From positions 1 through 64,000 of the forward strand of contig JAWSVE010000001.1 in the NCBI GenBank assembly GCA_033852115.1: a DNA stretch of 64,000 nt, read 5' to 3'. This DNA is from JAWSVE01 sp033852115. GTDB lineage: Bacteria; Pseudomonadota; Gammaproteobacteria; Pseudomonadales; Cellvibrionaceae. A program made the position numbers and the translations under genes. Position 1 is the stretch's first letter; the number at the start of each line of letters is the position of its first letter. Positions 15,648 to 25,113 of this stretch are shown here, piece by piece. The notes beneath the pieces are model-generated. The model was not told the origin of the DNA. It searched no databases and saw nothing but the letters and a program-made list of their open reading frames with translations.

Positions 15648-16307
15648 CTATTGCTCACCAACACTCTCTAAATCGAGCACATTGTGTCTCACGGCTAACA
15701 AGGCTAATTCAACATCGCTATTGACTTTTAACTTATCGAAAATGCGATAGCGATAACTATTTACTGTTTTAGGGCTTACGCAAAACGTGTCGGCAATTAA
15801 TTGTACTTTGTGACCATTCGCAATCATCACTGCCGTTTGTAACTCACGCTCTGACAACGCTTCGAATGGTGTCGATGCACCTTGCTTAGAAAAGTTTTTC
15901 ATCGCAAGCTGTTGTGCAACCGAGTTACTCATATAGGGCTTACCCAGGCACACTGAGCCTATCGCACTGATCATCTCATCAAGTTGAGCGCCTTTAGTCA
16001 TATAGCCCATTGCGCCCGCTTTCATTAGACGCTCTGGGTACAAGTCATCGTCACAGGCGGTGACAGCGATAATTTTTATCTCTGGATCGAGCTGTAAGAG
16101 CTTTTTGGTCGCTTCTAAACCGCCCATTCCTGGCATTTTGACGTCCATGAGTACGACCTTAGGGCTGAGCGTACGAGCAAGCTGTAAAGCTTCCTCCCCA
16201 CTCTTAGCTTCGCCTACTACGTCGAAGCCATCCACGTCTTGGAGCATGCGGGAAATCCCCATACGCACCAGGTCGTGGTCGTCTACCACTAAGATTTTCG
16301 TCAGCAT
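15648..16307 (-). CDS. gacA: GacA/UvrY-type response regulator
   Basis: A 219-residue NarL/FixJ-family regulator. The receiver domain has acidic DD near residue 9, the phosphoacceptor Asp in VLMDVKMPG, Thr in AVTA and Lys in MTKGA. The C-terminal LuxR-type HTH contains LSERELQTAVMIANGH and VSPKTVNSYRYRIFDKL. GacA with its sensor kinase GacS activates small RNAs that titrate CsrA/RsmA. The location upstream of uvrC is diagnostic for gacA/uvrY. I prefer the ATG at 16307, with GGGGA ahead of it, to the ATG ten codons earlier. The kinase gene is not in this window. Confidence 0.93.
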   Translation of the reverse strand: MLTKILVVDDHDLVRMGISRMLQDVDGFDVVGEAKSGEEALQLARTLSPKVVLMDVKMPGMGGLEATKKLLQLDPEIKIIAVTACDDDLYPERLMKAGAMGYMTKGAQLDEMISAIGSVCLGKPYMSNSVAQQLAMKNFSKQGASTPFEALSERELQTAVMIANGHKVQLIADTFCVSPKTVNSYRYRIFDKLKVNSDVELALLAVRHNVLDLESVGEQ

Positions 16308-16583
16308 TGTTGTCCCCGAATTTTGTGGCATCTGCATCGATACCGGTACGCTTTTTTCTTATCTCCCTGCGGTTAGGGCTTCCGTACAATTCTTAAAGTA
16401 CGTTGAGGTGCAGCTCTTTGGCAAGCAAAACCCTTCGCACTTTGGATAGATGGCTATTCTAAAGCATCTTATGGAACACTGAAATGTATAGAAACCGCGC
16501 CACTAACGTACCAATAAATTCCCAAGAGGCCTGAGCGAACATCCTTTTGGTACACACGGCAAAGTAAGCGCGCAATTATACGG

Positions 16584-17237
16584 CTAATAAAGGACTTGGC
16601 GGAAGGTAATATTCAATCGAGACTGAGTCAGACCCATTTCTTTTGGCACGCAATGCAACCAATGGCGCTGTAAAGGACCGCGCATCAGTAGTAACGAACC
16701 ATTTACCAAGGTTATTTTTATTGGCTGGGTATGGGTTTGACTCGCTAACGAGCGATTATTTTTTGGCTTGAGGAGGAATTGTCTTTCAGCACCAAGAGAC
16801 ACTGAGGCAATCGTCGGTGCGCTCCCTAGCTCGGGTTCATCATCCGCGTGCCACGCAACGCTGTCGTTTCCGTCTCTGTACAAGTTCAGCAATGCACTAT
16901 TAGGCTCAAAGTTATCACCGCCAACATTATCAGCAAGGGTTTCAAATAATTTTACTGACAAAGCGCGAAGAGCACGGGTATAAGGAAGTGGCTTAAATTG
17001 TATACCTGAGTATTTATACCTAGCCTCAGGCTCGCCGTACCACGCGTTTAGCCTTGGGATGAGGACACGTTTGCCCGCTACACGAATTTCAGACTGCTGC
17101 CACTGTGTCAGGCGTTTTAATTGATCAAAATATAAAGACGCTTTGGCATCACTTAACCAATTAGGGAAGTACCATAACTCGCCCCCATTTAGGCGAATAA
17201 CTTCTGGACCCACATTGTTGAACAATTCGTTTTGCAC
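16584..17237 (-). CDS. AlkB-family 2-oxoglutarate/Fe(II) dioxygenase
   Basis: A 217-residue DNA/RNA dealkylation enzyme candidate. The core has WHADDEPELG (the metal-binding HxD), SVSLGAERQF, a LLMRGPLQRHWLHCVPK segment with the second metal His, and a late RLNITFR that supplies the Arg pair binding 2-oxoglutarate. This set resembles the ALKBH2/3-like bacterial AlkB group rather than the classical Escherichia coli AlkB. It oxidatively removes methyl groups from 1-methyladenine or 3-methylcytosine. It stands between murB and gacA, probably with its own promoter. Confidence 0.88.
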   Translation of the reverse strand: MQNELFNNVGPEVIRLNGGELWYFPNWLSDAKASLYFDQLKRLTQWQQSEIRVAGKRVLIPRLNAWYGEPEARYKYSGIQFKPLPYTRALRALSVKLFETLADNVGGDNFEPNSALLNLYRDGNDSVAWHADDEPELGSAPTIASVSLGAERQFLLKPKNNRSLASQTHTQPIKITLVNGSLLLMRGPLQRHWLHCVPKEMGLTQSRLNITFRQVLY

Positions 17238-17276
17238 GTTTAAATACCACGGGTTGAACCAAGCGAAACGCCCAAT

Positions 17277-18335
17277 TCAATCAAGATAAACCCTCGGTTC
17301 AATCTCCAGCATGACACCAAACATATCGTCAACGGAGCGCTGGACCTGCTGTGCAAAGTCAATAATGTGGCGACTCGCACGATGCCCCTCATTAATCAGC
17401 ACCAACGCTTGTTGACTATGCATTCCGATGCCATGGTCTATGCGCCCTTTCCAGCCACTTTTTTCGAGCAGCCAACCGGCTGCAAGCTTCATATTGCATC
17501 CGTTTGAGTCGTCAGAACTTGCAACGGGATAAGCCACTATATCGGGAAAGCGTTCTTGCAGTTCGCGATATTTTTCTGAGGATACGAACGGATTTTTAAA
17601 AAAACTACCGGCATTAGGCACACGTTTTGGGTCAGGCAATTTACTGCGACGAATATCACTCACCAGCTGACTAACTTTAACCGGTGTTATCTCCGCGGGC
17701 GATAGATGTTCACAGGTCGATTTAAGGGCTGGATATTCGACATTCACTTTGGGGTGCTTGTTGAGCTTTAAGGTTACGTCAGTGATGATGTAGAGGTCTT
17801 TTAAGTGCTGCTTGAAAACGCTATCACGATAACCAAACTGGCATCCTTCAGCGGTAAAGGTTACATCGAGCATCGAATTGCATTCAACAGCCTTTAGTTC
17901 GACAAACACATCTTTTAACTCAACACCATATGCTCCAATATTCTGAATAGGCGCGGCGCCAACGGTTCCAGGGATCAACGATAAATTCTCTAAACCCCAA
18001 TAGTGAAAGTTAAGACAATAATCAACAAGATCTTGCCAAACTTCGCCGGCGCCCACCCGCAACCACGCCACATCATTGGTTTCGTGTACCAACTCAATGC
18101 CTTTGATATTGATATGGATAACTAGCCCAACGAATAATTCGGGCAAAACCACATTACTACCACCACCGAGAACTAACACACGCAAATTTAGTTCTTTCGC
18201 TAGCTTAAGCGCTTCTTTTAACTCAGCTTTAGTCGTTACCTTGACATAATTTCCAGCCGTCGCAGGCACGCCTAGGGTATTTAGTTCATCTAATGAAAAA
18301 TTCGTGATGATATTTAAGGCAACGATGTTAGTCAT
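17277..18335 (-). CDS. murB: UDP-N-acetylmuramate dehydrogenase
   Basis: MurB reduces UDP-N-acetylglucosamine enolpyruvate to UDP-MurNAc using NADPH and FAD, in the cytoplasmic phase of peptidoglycan synthesis. The 352-residue protein has the FAD-binding signatures LGGGSNVV and IPGTVGAAPIQNIGAYG, then NAGSFFKNP with the catalytic Ser, and a late Glu-containing C-terminus. The length matches type I MurB. It is the last gene of the comEC-to-murB minus-strand block, 23 bases after the phosphatase gene. Confidence 0.96.
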   Translation of the reverse strand: MTNIVALNIITNFSLDELNTLGVPATAGNYVKVTTKAELKEALKLAKELNLRVLVLGGGSNVVLPELFVGLVIHINIKGIELVHETNDVAWLRVGAGEVWQDLVDYCLNFHYWGLENLSLIPGTVGAAPIQNIGAYGVELKDVFVELKAVECNSMLDVTFTAEGCQFGYRDSVFKQHLKDLYIITDVTLKLNKHPKVNVEYPALKSTCEHLSPAEITPVKVSQLVSDIRRSKLPDPKRVPNAGSFFKNPFVSSEKYRELQERFPDIVAYPVASSDDSNGCNMKLAAGWLLEKSGWKGRIDHGIGMHSQQALVLINEGHRASRHIIDFAQQVQRSVDDMFGVMLEIEPRVYLD

Positions 18336-18358
18336 GGTGCATCATACTCACGAGCTGT

Positions 18359-18832
18359 CTATTGGTGGTTCTTTTGTATGTGTCGAATTAAATTGTCCGA
18401 CGCATTTTCTATGAGATCCAACACCAACTCGAAACCCTGCTCTCCTCCGTAGTAAGGATCGGGTACTTCACGATGGCTTTGTCCTTCAGAAAAATCTAAG
18501 AACAAACTCAAATGTCCACTGTAATGGCTAGGTCGTAGTTGGCATAGATGTGACAGATTGCTGTTGTCCATCGCTAATACATAGTCATAGCTATCAAAGT
18601 CTTCACGTATAACCTGCCGCGCACGAAGATCCGTTAGATCATAAGAGCGGCGGCTCGCCGCAGCGATAGCGCGTCCGTCAGGCTCATGACCAACATGCCA
18701 ATCGCCGGTACCTGCTGAATCCACTGCAATCCTATGCTGCAAGTTGGCCTGTTGGACTTTATGGCGGAACACGCCATGTGCCGTTGGCGAACGACAGATA
18801 TTACCTAAACAAACAAATAGTACCTTAACCAA
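18359..18832 (-). CDS. Low-molecular-weight protein tyrosine phosphatase
   Basis: A 157-residue phosphatase. The P-loop CLGNICRS (Cys nucleophile, Arg) lies near the N-terminus, and the general-acid Asp is in VPDPYYGG near the C-terminus. The family dephosphorylates tyrosine residues, often on polysaccharide-synthesis kinases. The open frame extends back into kdsB; I place the start at TTG 18832, which has GAAGG eight bases upstream and overlaps kdsB by eight bases; a GTG at 18841 is the alternative. The kdsB-phosphatase-murB order is as in Pseudomonas. Confidence 0.92.
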   Translation of the reverse strand: MVKVLFVCLGNICRSPTAHGVFRHKVQQANLQHRIAVDSAGTGDWHVGHEPDGRAIAAASRRSYDLTDLRARQVIREDFDSYDYVLAMDNSNLSHLCQLRPSHYSGHLSLFLDFSEGQSHREVPDPYYGGEQGFELVLDLIENASDNLIRHIQKNHQ

Positions 18833-19601
18833 CTGAGTCACCTTCAAAACGCTGGCGTACACGCTCCAAGTCCGGTTGCGTATCAACACCGCCAGGTACT
18901 GGCTGACAAGCGACATCGACGTGAATAGCGCCGCCGTTATGCAATATTCGTAATTGCTCCAATTTTTCAATACTCTCTAGTGATGCCATTGGCCAAGAGA
19001 CAAAATCATTTAACAACTTTACTCGGTAGCCATAAATACCAATATGCCGAAAACATCTCGCTGGCAAACATGCAGGACTAGTAAGGTTCGCCATATCATC
19101 ACGAGGGTAAGGGATAGGTGAACGGCTAAAATAATGCGCATGCCCATTTTCACCGAAAACAACCTTCACTACGTTTGGATTAACAAAATCTTCAGCAGCG
19201 GTGATCGCTTCGCAAAGTGTTGCGGCTTCGGCGCTTTGATCTTGAGCTAGATTAGTCGCTACTTGGTTGATGACCGCTGGCGGGATTAGCGGCTCATCAC
19301 CTTGCACATTCACAATAATGGCATCATCACTCAAACTTAATTGTGCTGCGACTTCTTGCAAGCGGTCAGTACCCGATTGATGATCTGCCGATGTCATCAC
19401 AACATCAGTATCATATTCTGATAACGCATCGACAATTTTTTGATCGTCTGCCGCAACAACGACACGACTTGCTTCACTTTTCGCGGCGCGCTCAAATACG
19501 TGCTGAACCATCGGCTTGCCTGCAATCGGTGCAATGATTTTACCTGGAAGCCGCGAGGAAGCGTAACGCGCAGGAATAACGACAATAAATTCATTTGGCA
19601 T
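18825..19601 (-). CDS. kdsB: 3-deoxy-manno-octulosonate cytidylyltransferase
   Basis: KdsB activates Kdo with CTP to CMP-Kdo for the inner core of lipopolysaccharide. The 258-residue protein begins FIVVIPARYASSRLPGK, the nucleotide-binding loop of the family, and has VNVQGDEPLI and HIGIYGYR motifs. The ATG at 19601 is chosen over a TTG four codons earlier. It lies 17 bases after lpxK, so both steps of lipid A/core synthesis are co-transcribed. In Pseudomonas a small Trm112-like gene lies between lpxK and kdsB; it is absent here. Confidence 0.96.
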   Translation of the reverse strand: MPNEFIVVIPARYASSRLPGKIIAPIAGKPMVQHVFERAAKSEASRVVVAADDQKIVDALSEYDTDVVMTSADHQSGTDRLQEVAAQLSLSDDAIIVNVQGDEPLIPPAVINQVATNLAQDQSAEAATLCEAITAAEDFVNPNVVKVVFGENGHAHYFSRSPIPYPRDDMANLTSPACLPARCFRHIGIYGYRVKLLNDFVSWPMASLESIEKLEQLRILHNGGAIHVDVACQPVPGGVDTQPDLERVRQRFEGDSVG

Positions 19602-19618
19602 ATTTAGGACCAAGTTAA

Positions 19619-20713
19619 CTATTTATAATTCGACTTTTGCTCGTCTTTTTCAACATTACCAACGATAACATCGAGTAAATTATCGGGCACCTTCATACCG
19701 ACATCCAACACCCAAATCGGCAAACCGATTAACTCCTGAGTGCTTTCTAATATAGGTGCTAGCTTTACAGCGTCTTTTGCCGTGGTTACCAAAGGCAAAC
19801 CCAATTCTGCCATTGTCAAAATGTCACTAGCGCAATAATGGTAATGATCGGCAAAACTTTTTTCATCTACACTCAAACCAATCCGTCGCAAGGTAGAATA
19901 AAAGCGCCCTGGATTACCAATACCGGCAAAGGCCAGAACACGACCTTGAAGCGGGTTATCATCGAGCGTTACAGCGATTTGCTTGAGCGTATTTTGCCCA
20001 TGAGGGCATTCTAGTTTTCGCCATTGAATGGGTTGTACACGTGAAAGCATCACGCGATTGGTATAACTTGCTAGATGTTTTAGCACGTCAGAAGCTGGCT
20101 CACCATTCACAACGACTGCATCGACAGACGCGAGCCGCGATGACGTTTCCCGTAATGGCCCGCCAGGCAACACAAGCCCGTTGCCAAAACCTCGACGACC
20201 ATCAATAACCGCAATCTCTTTATCTCGCCATAAACGATAGTGCTGCATACCATCGTCGCTCAATACAATATCAACATCGAATTGAGACACTAAAAGATCT
20301 ACCGCAGCGGTTCTGTCTGGGTCGACCACCACGGGACAAGCTGTTAGTTGGGCGATCAGTAGAGGCTCATCTCCGGTTTCGCTGGCGTTGTCGGTTGTAC
20401 TAACGCGCAAAGGGTATCGGTGGGAATGACCGCCATGACCGCGGCTTACCACCCCAACATTGATGCCCTTTTCTTTAAGTTGCTGGCACAATGAAATAAT
20501 GAGTGGTGTTTTCCCTACACCCCCAACAGAAATATTGCCAATAACAATGACGGGAACCGGAAACGGGCTAGCAACCTGTTTTGCTTGCTGACGCCGTCGA
20601 CGTAACCCAGATAAGAACCAAAAGACGAGTGATAACGGGGATAGCAACCAGCCAAGCCAGCGATATTTTCCATACCAAAGTGTATTGGCAAATGTTTCTT
20701 GGCTGCTAGACAC
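19619..20713 (-). CDS. lpxK: Tetraacyldisaccharide 4'-kinase
   Basis: LpxK phosphorylates the 4' position of the lipid A disaccharide at the inner membrane. The 364-residue protein has an N-terminal hydrophobic anchor (about residues 18-35) and the Walker A loop GNISVGGVGKTPL, followed by VVSRGHGG, DEPLL and LSDDGMQHY motifs typical of LpxK. The start is GTG. It follows exbD by 76 bases in the envelope operon. Confidence 0.96.
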   Translation of the reverse strand: MSSSQETFANTLWYGKYRWLGWLLSPLSLVFWFLSGLRRRRQQAKQVASPFPVPVIVIGNISVGGVGKTPLIISLCQQLKEKGINVGVVSRGHGGHSHRYPLRVSTTDNASETGDEPLLIAQLTACPVVVDPDRTAAVDLLVSQFDVDIVLSDDGMQHYRLWRDKEIAVIDGRRGFGNGLVLPGGPLRETSSRLASVDAVVVNGEPASDVLKHLASYTNRVMLSRVQPIQWRKLECPHGQNTLKQIAVTLDDNPLQGRVLAFAGIGNPGRFYSTLRRIGLSVDEKSFADHYHYCASDILTMAELGLPLVTTAKDAVKLAPILESTQELIGLPIWVLDVGMKVPDNLLDVIVGNVEKDEQKSNYK

Positions 20714-20789
20714 GCATTAACTCGATTGCAATTTGAAGAAATGGTAGAAGGCCTACTGAGGAAGACTGTAGTGGGCCTTCTGACATTGA

Positions 20790-21218
20790 TTACGCGTCAT
20801 CATCTTGTGCAGGATTTCGCGTAGTAATACTTAGCTTCGCAAAGCCTAATTGCCCCGCTGCATCCATAGCGGTTACGACGGCTTGATGCGGTGTGTTGGC
20901 ATCAGCGGTAATAATAATGGGGATTTGGTTATCCCCTTCAGAGACCTTTTCAATCGCGCTTCGAAGCGTCAAAAGCTTCTTATTGATTAAGCTCTGGCCG
21001 TTGACGGCAAAACCGCCCTCGCTATTAATGATAATTTCAATTTGACTTTTTTCTTCCGCAACAGGTTGCCCTGTTGCTTCCGGCAAGTCGATTTCTAAAT
21101 GCGTTTCTTTTGTAAATGTAGTCGACACCATGAAGAAGATTAACAATAAAAACACCACATCAATCAGCGGCGTTAAATTGATACCCTCTTCGGTTCGAAC
21201 CTGGCGACGAAAATGCAA
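20790..21218 (-). CDS. exbD: ExbD/TolR-family energy-transducing protein
   Basis: A 142-residue protein with a short cytoplasmic N-terminus, one transmembrane helix (LTPLIDVVFLLLIFFMVSTTF) containing the essential Asp, and a periplasmic domain. With an ExbB/TolQ partner it forms a proton channel that drives outer-membrane processes. It is 17 bases from exbB and lies between comEC and lpxK, the arrangement known from pseudomonads, so it may serve envelope transport rather than the classical TonB iron system. Confidence 0.93.
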   Translation of the reverse strand: MHFRRQVRTEEGINLTPLIDVVFLLLIFFMVSTTFTKETHLEIDLPEATGQPVAEEKSQIEIIINSEGGFAVNGQSLINKKLLTLRSAIEKVSEGDNQIPIIITADANTPHQAVVTAMDAAGQLGFAKLSITTRNPAQDDDA

Positions 21219-21235
21219 AACGGTATCTCTCGTTG

Positions 21236-21862
21236 TTATTTGGCTTTTACATCAACACGGCGATCGCTGTGAAGCGCATCGACCAATTTAACGGCTTCTT
21301 GCTCCATGACCACCACTAAGCTATCGACGCGGCGCTGGAAAAAACGGTGTAAGATCATCGCTGGAATTGCAACGCACAAACCTGCTGCGGTAGTAATAAG
21401 CGCTTGACTGATGCCGCCCGCCAACACACCTGCATTACCTGTTCCTTGCAACATAATTTCGTTAAAAACATCGATCATGCCGACAACAGTACCAAGCAAA
21501 CCGAGTAGCGGCGTTACTGCGGCTATCGTCCCCATCGCCCCAAGATAACGCTCCATATCATGAATCACTTGATTGGCCGCTTCTTCGATACTGTCTTTCA
21601 TGACTTCGCGCCCACTGCGCGAGTTACTCAACCCCGCGGCGAGAATTTTACCTAGCTCGGAGGTATTTTTTAGTTCTTTAATTTTATTACCATCGAGCTG
21701 ATTGTTTTTTATCCACCCCCATACTTGAGCTAGTAAGTGGCGCGGTGCTATCCGCGAAGGATTCAAGGTAAGGTATCGTTCAAGGCTAATCGCTACAACA
21801 GCGAGAGAACAAAGAATGATCGGTATCATCAACCAACCGCCGGCCATGATAATTTCTAACAC
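21236..21862 (-). CDS. exbB: MotA/TolQ/ExbB-family proton channel protein
   Basis: A 208-residue membrane protein. An N-terminal helix (WLMIPIILCSLAVVAISLERYL) is followed by a cytoplasmic region and two C-terminal helices with the family signature GLLGTVVGMI and AGLCVAIPAMILHRFF. It works with the ExbD product. The short distance to exbD indicates co-transcription. Confidence 0.93.
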   Translation of the reverse strand: MLEIIMAGGWLMIPIILCSLAVVAISLERYLTLNPSRIAPRHLLAQVWGWIKNNQLDGNKIKELKNTSELGKILAAGLSNSRSGREVMKDSIEEAANQVIHDMERYLGAMGTIAAVTPLLGLLGTVVGMIDVFNEIMLQGTGNAGVLAGGISQALITTAAGLCVAIPAMILHRFFQRRVDSLVVVMEQEAVKLVDALHSDRRVDVKAK

Positions 21863-21953
21863 TGGCTTCTCCTACAACAATTCTTATTTTTAGCGGTCTT
21901 GCTAAAGCGGGCAATACTTTATCATAAATCAAGCACTTGCCAGCACTGCTCCG

Positions 21954-24377
21954 TTATCGAGATGACAAAAACCAATAACGTTTCGCATCTTCACGGCGTG
22001 CGCGTACCGCCAGCCTACCGCTATCGTCCCAAATGAAGCTTAGCTGACCAGTATACCCAGTATGCCATTGTGCACTACCCACGCGAGTGAACCGCTCAAC
22101 CACTTTGGGGTGTGGGTGGTTATACCGATTTCTGTAGCCTGCACTGTAAACAACGTGATCAGGCGATAGCTGTTCGACAAATCGTCTCGAGGACGACGTG
22201 ATACTGCCATGATGTGCGGCTATGAGCAGCGTGACAGGACCGGCGAAGCTTGGCTGCCCCAATACACTTCGTTCAACCCGGCTACTGATGTCACCGGGAA
22301 TGATAATACGCTGCCCGCGGTAGGAAATTGCCAAAATACAGCTTTGGTCATTACTTTCTGTATCTTTTGCAACACCGCGAGGTGGCTCTATTAAATAGAA
22401 GTCTACATCCTGCCATCGCCAATATCGGCTGGAATCGCAGCTTGTGACCGGGGCAGTGGACGGATCAGCCGCAGACAGTGACTCCCCAACGATGATTTCG
22501 CCAATGGGCAATGCATTCCACAATGATGGCGCGCCACCAGCGTGATCATTGTCGCCGTGACTGACGATTAAAGTATCGATAGAACCAATACCCTGTTTAC
22601 GTAAAAAAGGCAGAACAATCGCCTCCCCCGCATTAAAACGCTCGCTACTCTTCGGCCCTGTATCGAACAACAACGTATGATTTTTAACCTGAACGATAAC
22701 CGCTAGCCCCTGCCCCACATCCATGACATGCACGGCTAAGGGTGATCGATGCGTTGGCGGCGGATAAAACATAGGCATCAACAGTATTAATCCAAGCCAT
22801 CGATGAGGCACGCCTCTGGGCGCCAGCAGCCAAAAAACGCCTATAACCGCCACTATTATCGCTATCCAGGACGGGGATTTGAGTGCCAGAGCATCCAACA
22901 TAGGGGCGTGAGCGGTAAGCTCTTGCGTGAACGTCATCCAATGTAGGGCAAGATCTAAGGCACCATCGGCCAATTTAATTGGCCACACCGCTAAACTCGT
23001 TGCGAAGTCCGGCAAAAGGAAATGTAGTGCTATGCCTAACAGCAAAGGTCCAACCACCAATAGCGAAACGACCGGAACCGCAACAATATTGGCGATGGGA
23101 GCGAGAAAGGTAATGGCCTGGTTTAATAGCGTCAAAGGCACCATTAAGCCAACAAGCAGAAGCCCCTGAGCGCGCGCTAGGCTTAGCATGCCCGATAGCG
23201 CCGAGAACCGCTCGGTAACCTTGGGGGTATTATCGCCAACGGGAAGCGAATCGCGGGTTCCTGGCAACGCATTGATAGCTGAGCGTCCACTAAATCCGTA
23301 AAGCAAGACTAAAACGGCACCGAACGACAGCCAAAACCCGAGGTCGTAGGCAGCCAATGGGTCAATCACCAAAATCACGGGCAATGCCACCAATAAAGGT
23401 CTGAAGACACCAACTCGACGATTCAGTATTAGCGCGACATTTAGCACGATAATCATCACGAGTGCGCGTTGCGTCGGCAAAGAAAACCCGGCCAACATCG
23501 CGTAACTTCCAGCGAATAACACTGACAGACAATTAGGCAACTGACACAACCATCGTCCACTGTGCATAGGAAGCCAACAGCCAAAGCGACGTATCAGTTT
23601 ACCGGCAGCAAAACCGAACAAGGCGAGTAATCCAACATGTAATCCTGAGATTGCCATTAAATGGCTCGTCCCTGTATCTCTTAACAAACCCCACTGCGCC
23701 GGATCGATGACAGAACTATCCCCTACGGCGAGTGCAATCAACAATGATGAGTGCTCAACATCGGGAATCGCCGATAACCAGGCTCTTACGTGTTCGCGGG
23801 CCCGCGACACCCGGTACCCGTTAGGAGGTCCGAGCAGACTATTCAGATCATTGTCTCGAACGTAGCCTGTGGCCCCAAAACCCGCACTTAACAACCAACG
23901 CTGATAATCGAAGCCACCATCATTTATCGATCCACGAGGTCGCCGCAGTTTAACCACCAGCCTCCATTCTTGACCTACCGCTAAAGGTGGAGCGCCGTAC
24001 CAATTAAGCAACAACTTACTAGGGAGTCGTAGTTCTCCGTGCTGCTGTACTGTGGATTGTTGTTTTGTAGGCTCTTGCTCTGAAGGTTGTAACTCAAACA
24101 CAAAACGTTGATAGCGGCCTCTGTCTTGAGGTAAGTCACTGATGTAGCCGGTTATGACAACTTCTTCGCCTTCGAGTCGTTCAGGCAACTGATTAGAAAT
24201 CAGCCGATCCCCTAACAACACGCCGACAACAAGGCCGACTAAAAGGCATGAAAACCAACGTGTATAGCGATGCCAAATCGTTAGCAGCAGTGGTAACACT
24301 AACCACCACAATGGGAAAGCAATAGTAGGAAGCACGCTGGCCAGCATAACGCCGACACAGCCAATGAGAATAAACAT
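21954..24377 (-). CDS. comEC: ComEC/Rec2 DNA uptake channel protein
   Basis: An 807-residue polytopic protein. Residues 1-60 are hydrophobic, then an OB-like extracytoplasmic domain (GYISDLPQDRGRYQRF...), the competence channel domain (about 210-480, with HLMAISGLHVGLLAL) and a C-terminal metallo-beta-lactamase domain (VMDVGQGLAVIV, SHGDNDHAGG, LLIAAHHGS). The domains and length match ComEC, which transports single-stranded DNA across the inner membrane in natural transformation. Type IV pilus genes are not in the window. Confidence 0.94.
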   Translation of the reverse strand: MFILIGCVGVMLASVLPTIAFPLWWLVLPLLLTIWHRYTRWFSCLLVGLVVGVLLGDRLISNQLPERLEGEEVVITGYISDLPQDRGRYQRFVFELQPSEQEPTKQQSTVQQHGELRLPSKLLLNWYGAPPLAVGQEWRLVVKLRRPRGSINDGGFDYQRWLLSAGFGATGYVRDNDLNSLLGPPNGYRVSRAREHVRAWLSAIPDVEHSSLLIALAVGDSSVIDPAQWGLLRDTGTSHLMAISGLHVGLLALFGFAAGKLIRRFGCWLPMHSGRWLCQLPNCLSVLFAGSYAMLAGFSLPTQRALVMIIVLNVALILNRRVGVFRPLLVALPVILVIDPLAAYDLGFWLSFGAVLVLLYGFSGRSAINALPGTRDSLPVGDNTPKVTERFSALSGMLSLARAQGLLLVGLMVPLTLLNQAITFLAPIANIVAVPVVSLLVVGPLLLGIALHFLLPDFATSLAVWPIKLADGALDLALHWMTFTQELTAHAPMLDALALKSPSWIAIIVAVIGVFWLLAPRGVPHRWLGLILLMPMFYPPPTHRSPLAVHVMDVGQGLAVIVQVKNHTLLFDTGPKSSERFNAGEAIVLPFLRKQGIGSIDTLIVSHGDNDHAGGAPSLWNALPIGEIIVGESLSAADPSTAPVTSCDSSRYWRWQDVDFYLIEPPRGVAKDTESNDQSCILAISYRGQRIIIPGDISSRVERSVLGQPSFAGPVTLLIAAHHGSITSSSRRFVEQLSPDHVVYSAGYRNRYNHPHPKVVERFTRVGSAQWHTGYTGQLSFIWDDSGRLAVRARREDAKRYWFLSSR

Positions 24378-24588
24378 GATCTCCTATCCTTGGGTCACAT
24401 GAGTGCACGAAGCGACTATTATTATATGAACTAGTCCTCCCCGTCTAATAGCTCAACCTGTATCTCAAGGGATGAGGAACATACTCCAATTACCGATAGG
24501 CGGGACGCGTCAGTCAAAGCCCTACCCTCTTTGTGCCATTGCAGGCATAATGGCGCCCCTCGAAACAGGCAGTGACAATTTCTACTCC

Positions 24589-25113
24589 ATGGCTCGTAAA
24601 TTTATTAAACGCTGGATTCCTGACGCGGCTACTTTTAAAGAGCGGCCAGGATTGCGTTTTCTAGGTGTCTTGCTTCACGACCCCAACTTATTTCACCTTA
24701 ACCGACACTCCGTCTCAGTGGCTGTTTTTGTTGGTATATTCTCAGCGTTCTTACCGTTTTTTGGCCAAACACCCGTCGCCGCCATGTTGGCTTTGATCTT
24801 TCGGTGCAATTTACCAATCGCGGTTCTGCTAGTGTGGATTAGCAACCCAATTACAATACCGCCGATATTTTATGCCACGTATGAAATTGGCCGGTGGGTG
24901 CTAGATAAACCCGAGGTGGACTTTTCGATTGAATTAACCTGGACGTGGTTTAACAACGAGTTTTTACAAATATGGAAGCCGCTATTAACCGGTTCATTAA
25001 TGTGCGGCATCCTCTTTGGCGCGCTAGGCTACCTTTGCATGCAGGCTTTTTGGTACTGGACGGTAATGCGAAACTGGGAGAAGCGCCGCCGAGCACGGCA
25101 AAATAATCGTTAA
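24589..25113 (+). CDS. DUF2062 membrane protein
   Basis: A 174-residue protein with the family features: a basic N-terminus (MARKFIKRW), HDPNLFHLNRHSV, then membrane helices with FLPFFGQTPVAA, RCNLPIAVLLVWISNPIT. The frame is open further upstream, but the ATG at 24589 matches the usual family start. The function is unknown. Its stop overlaps the convergent lolE stop. Confidence 0.9.
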   Translation: MARKFIKRWIPDAATFKERPGLRFLGVLLHDPNLFHLNRHSVSVAVFVGIFSAFLPFFGQTPVAAMLALIFRCNLPIAVLLVWISNPITIPPIFYATYEIGRWVLDKPEVDFSIELTWTWFNNEFLQIWKPLLTGSLMCGILFGALGYLCMQAFWYWTVMRNWEKRRRARQNNR

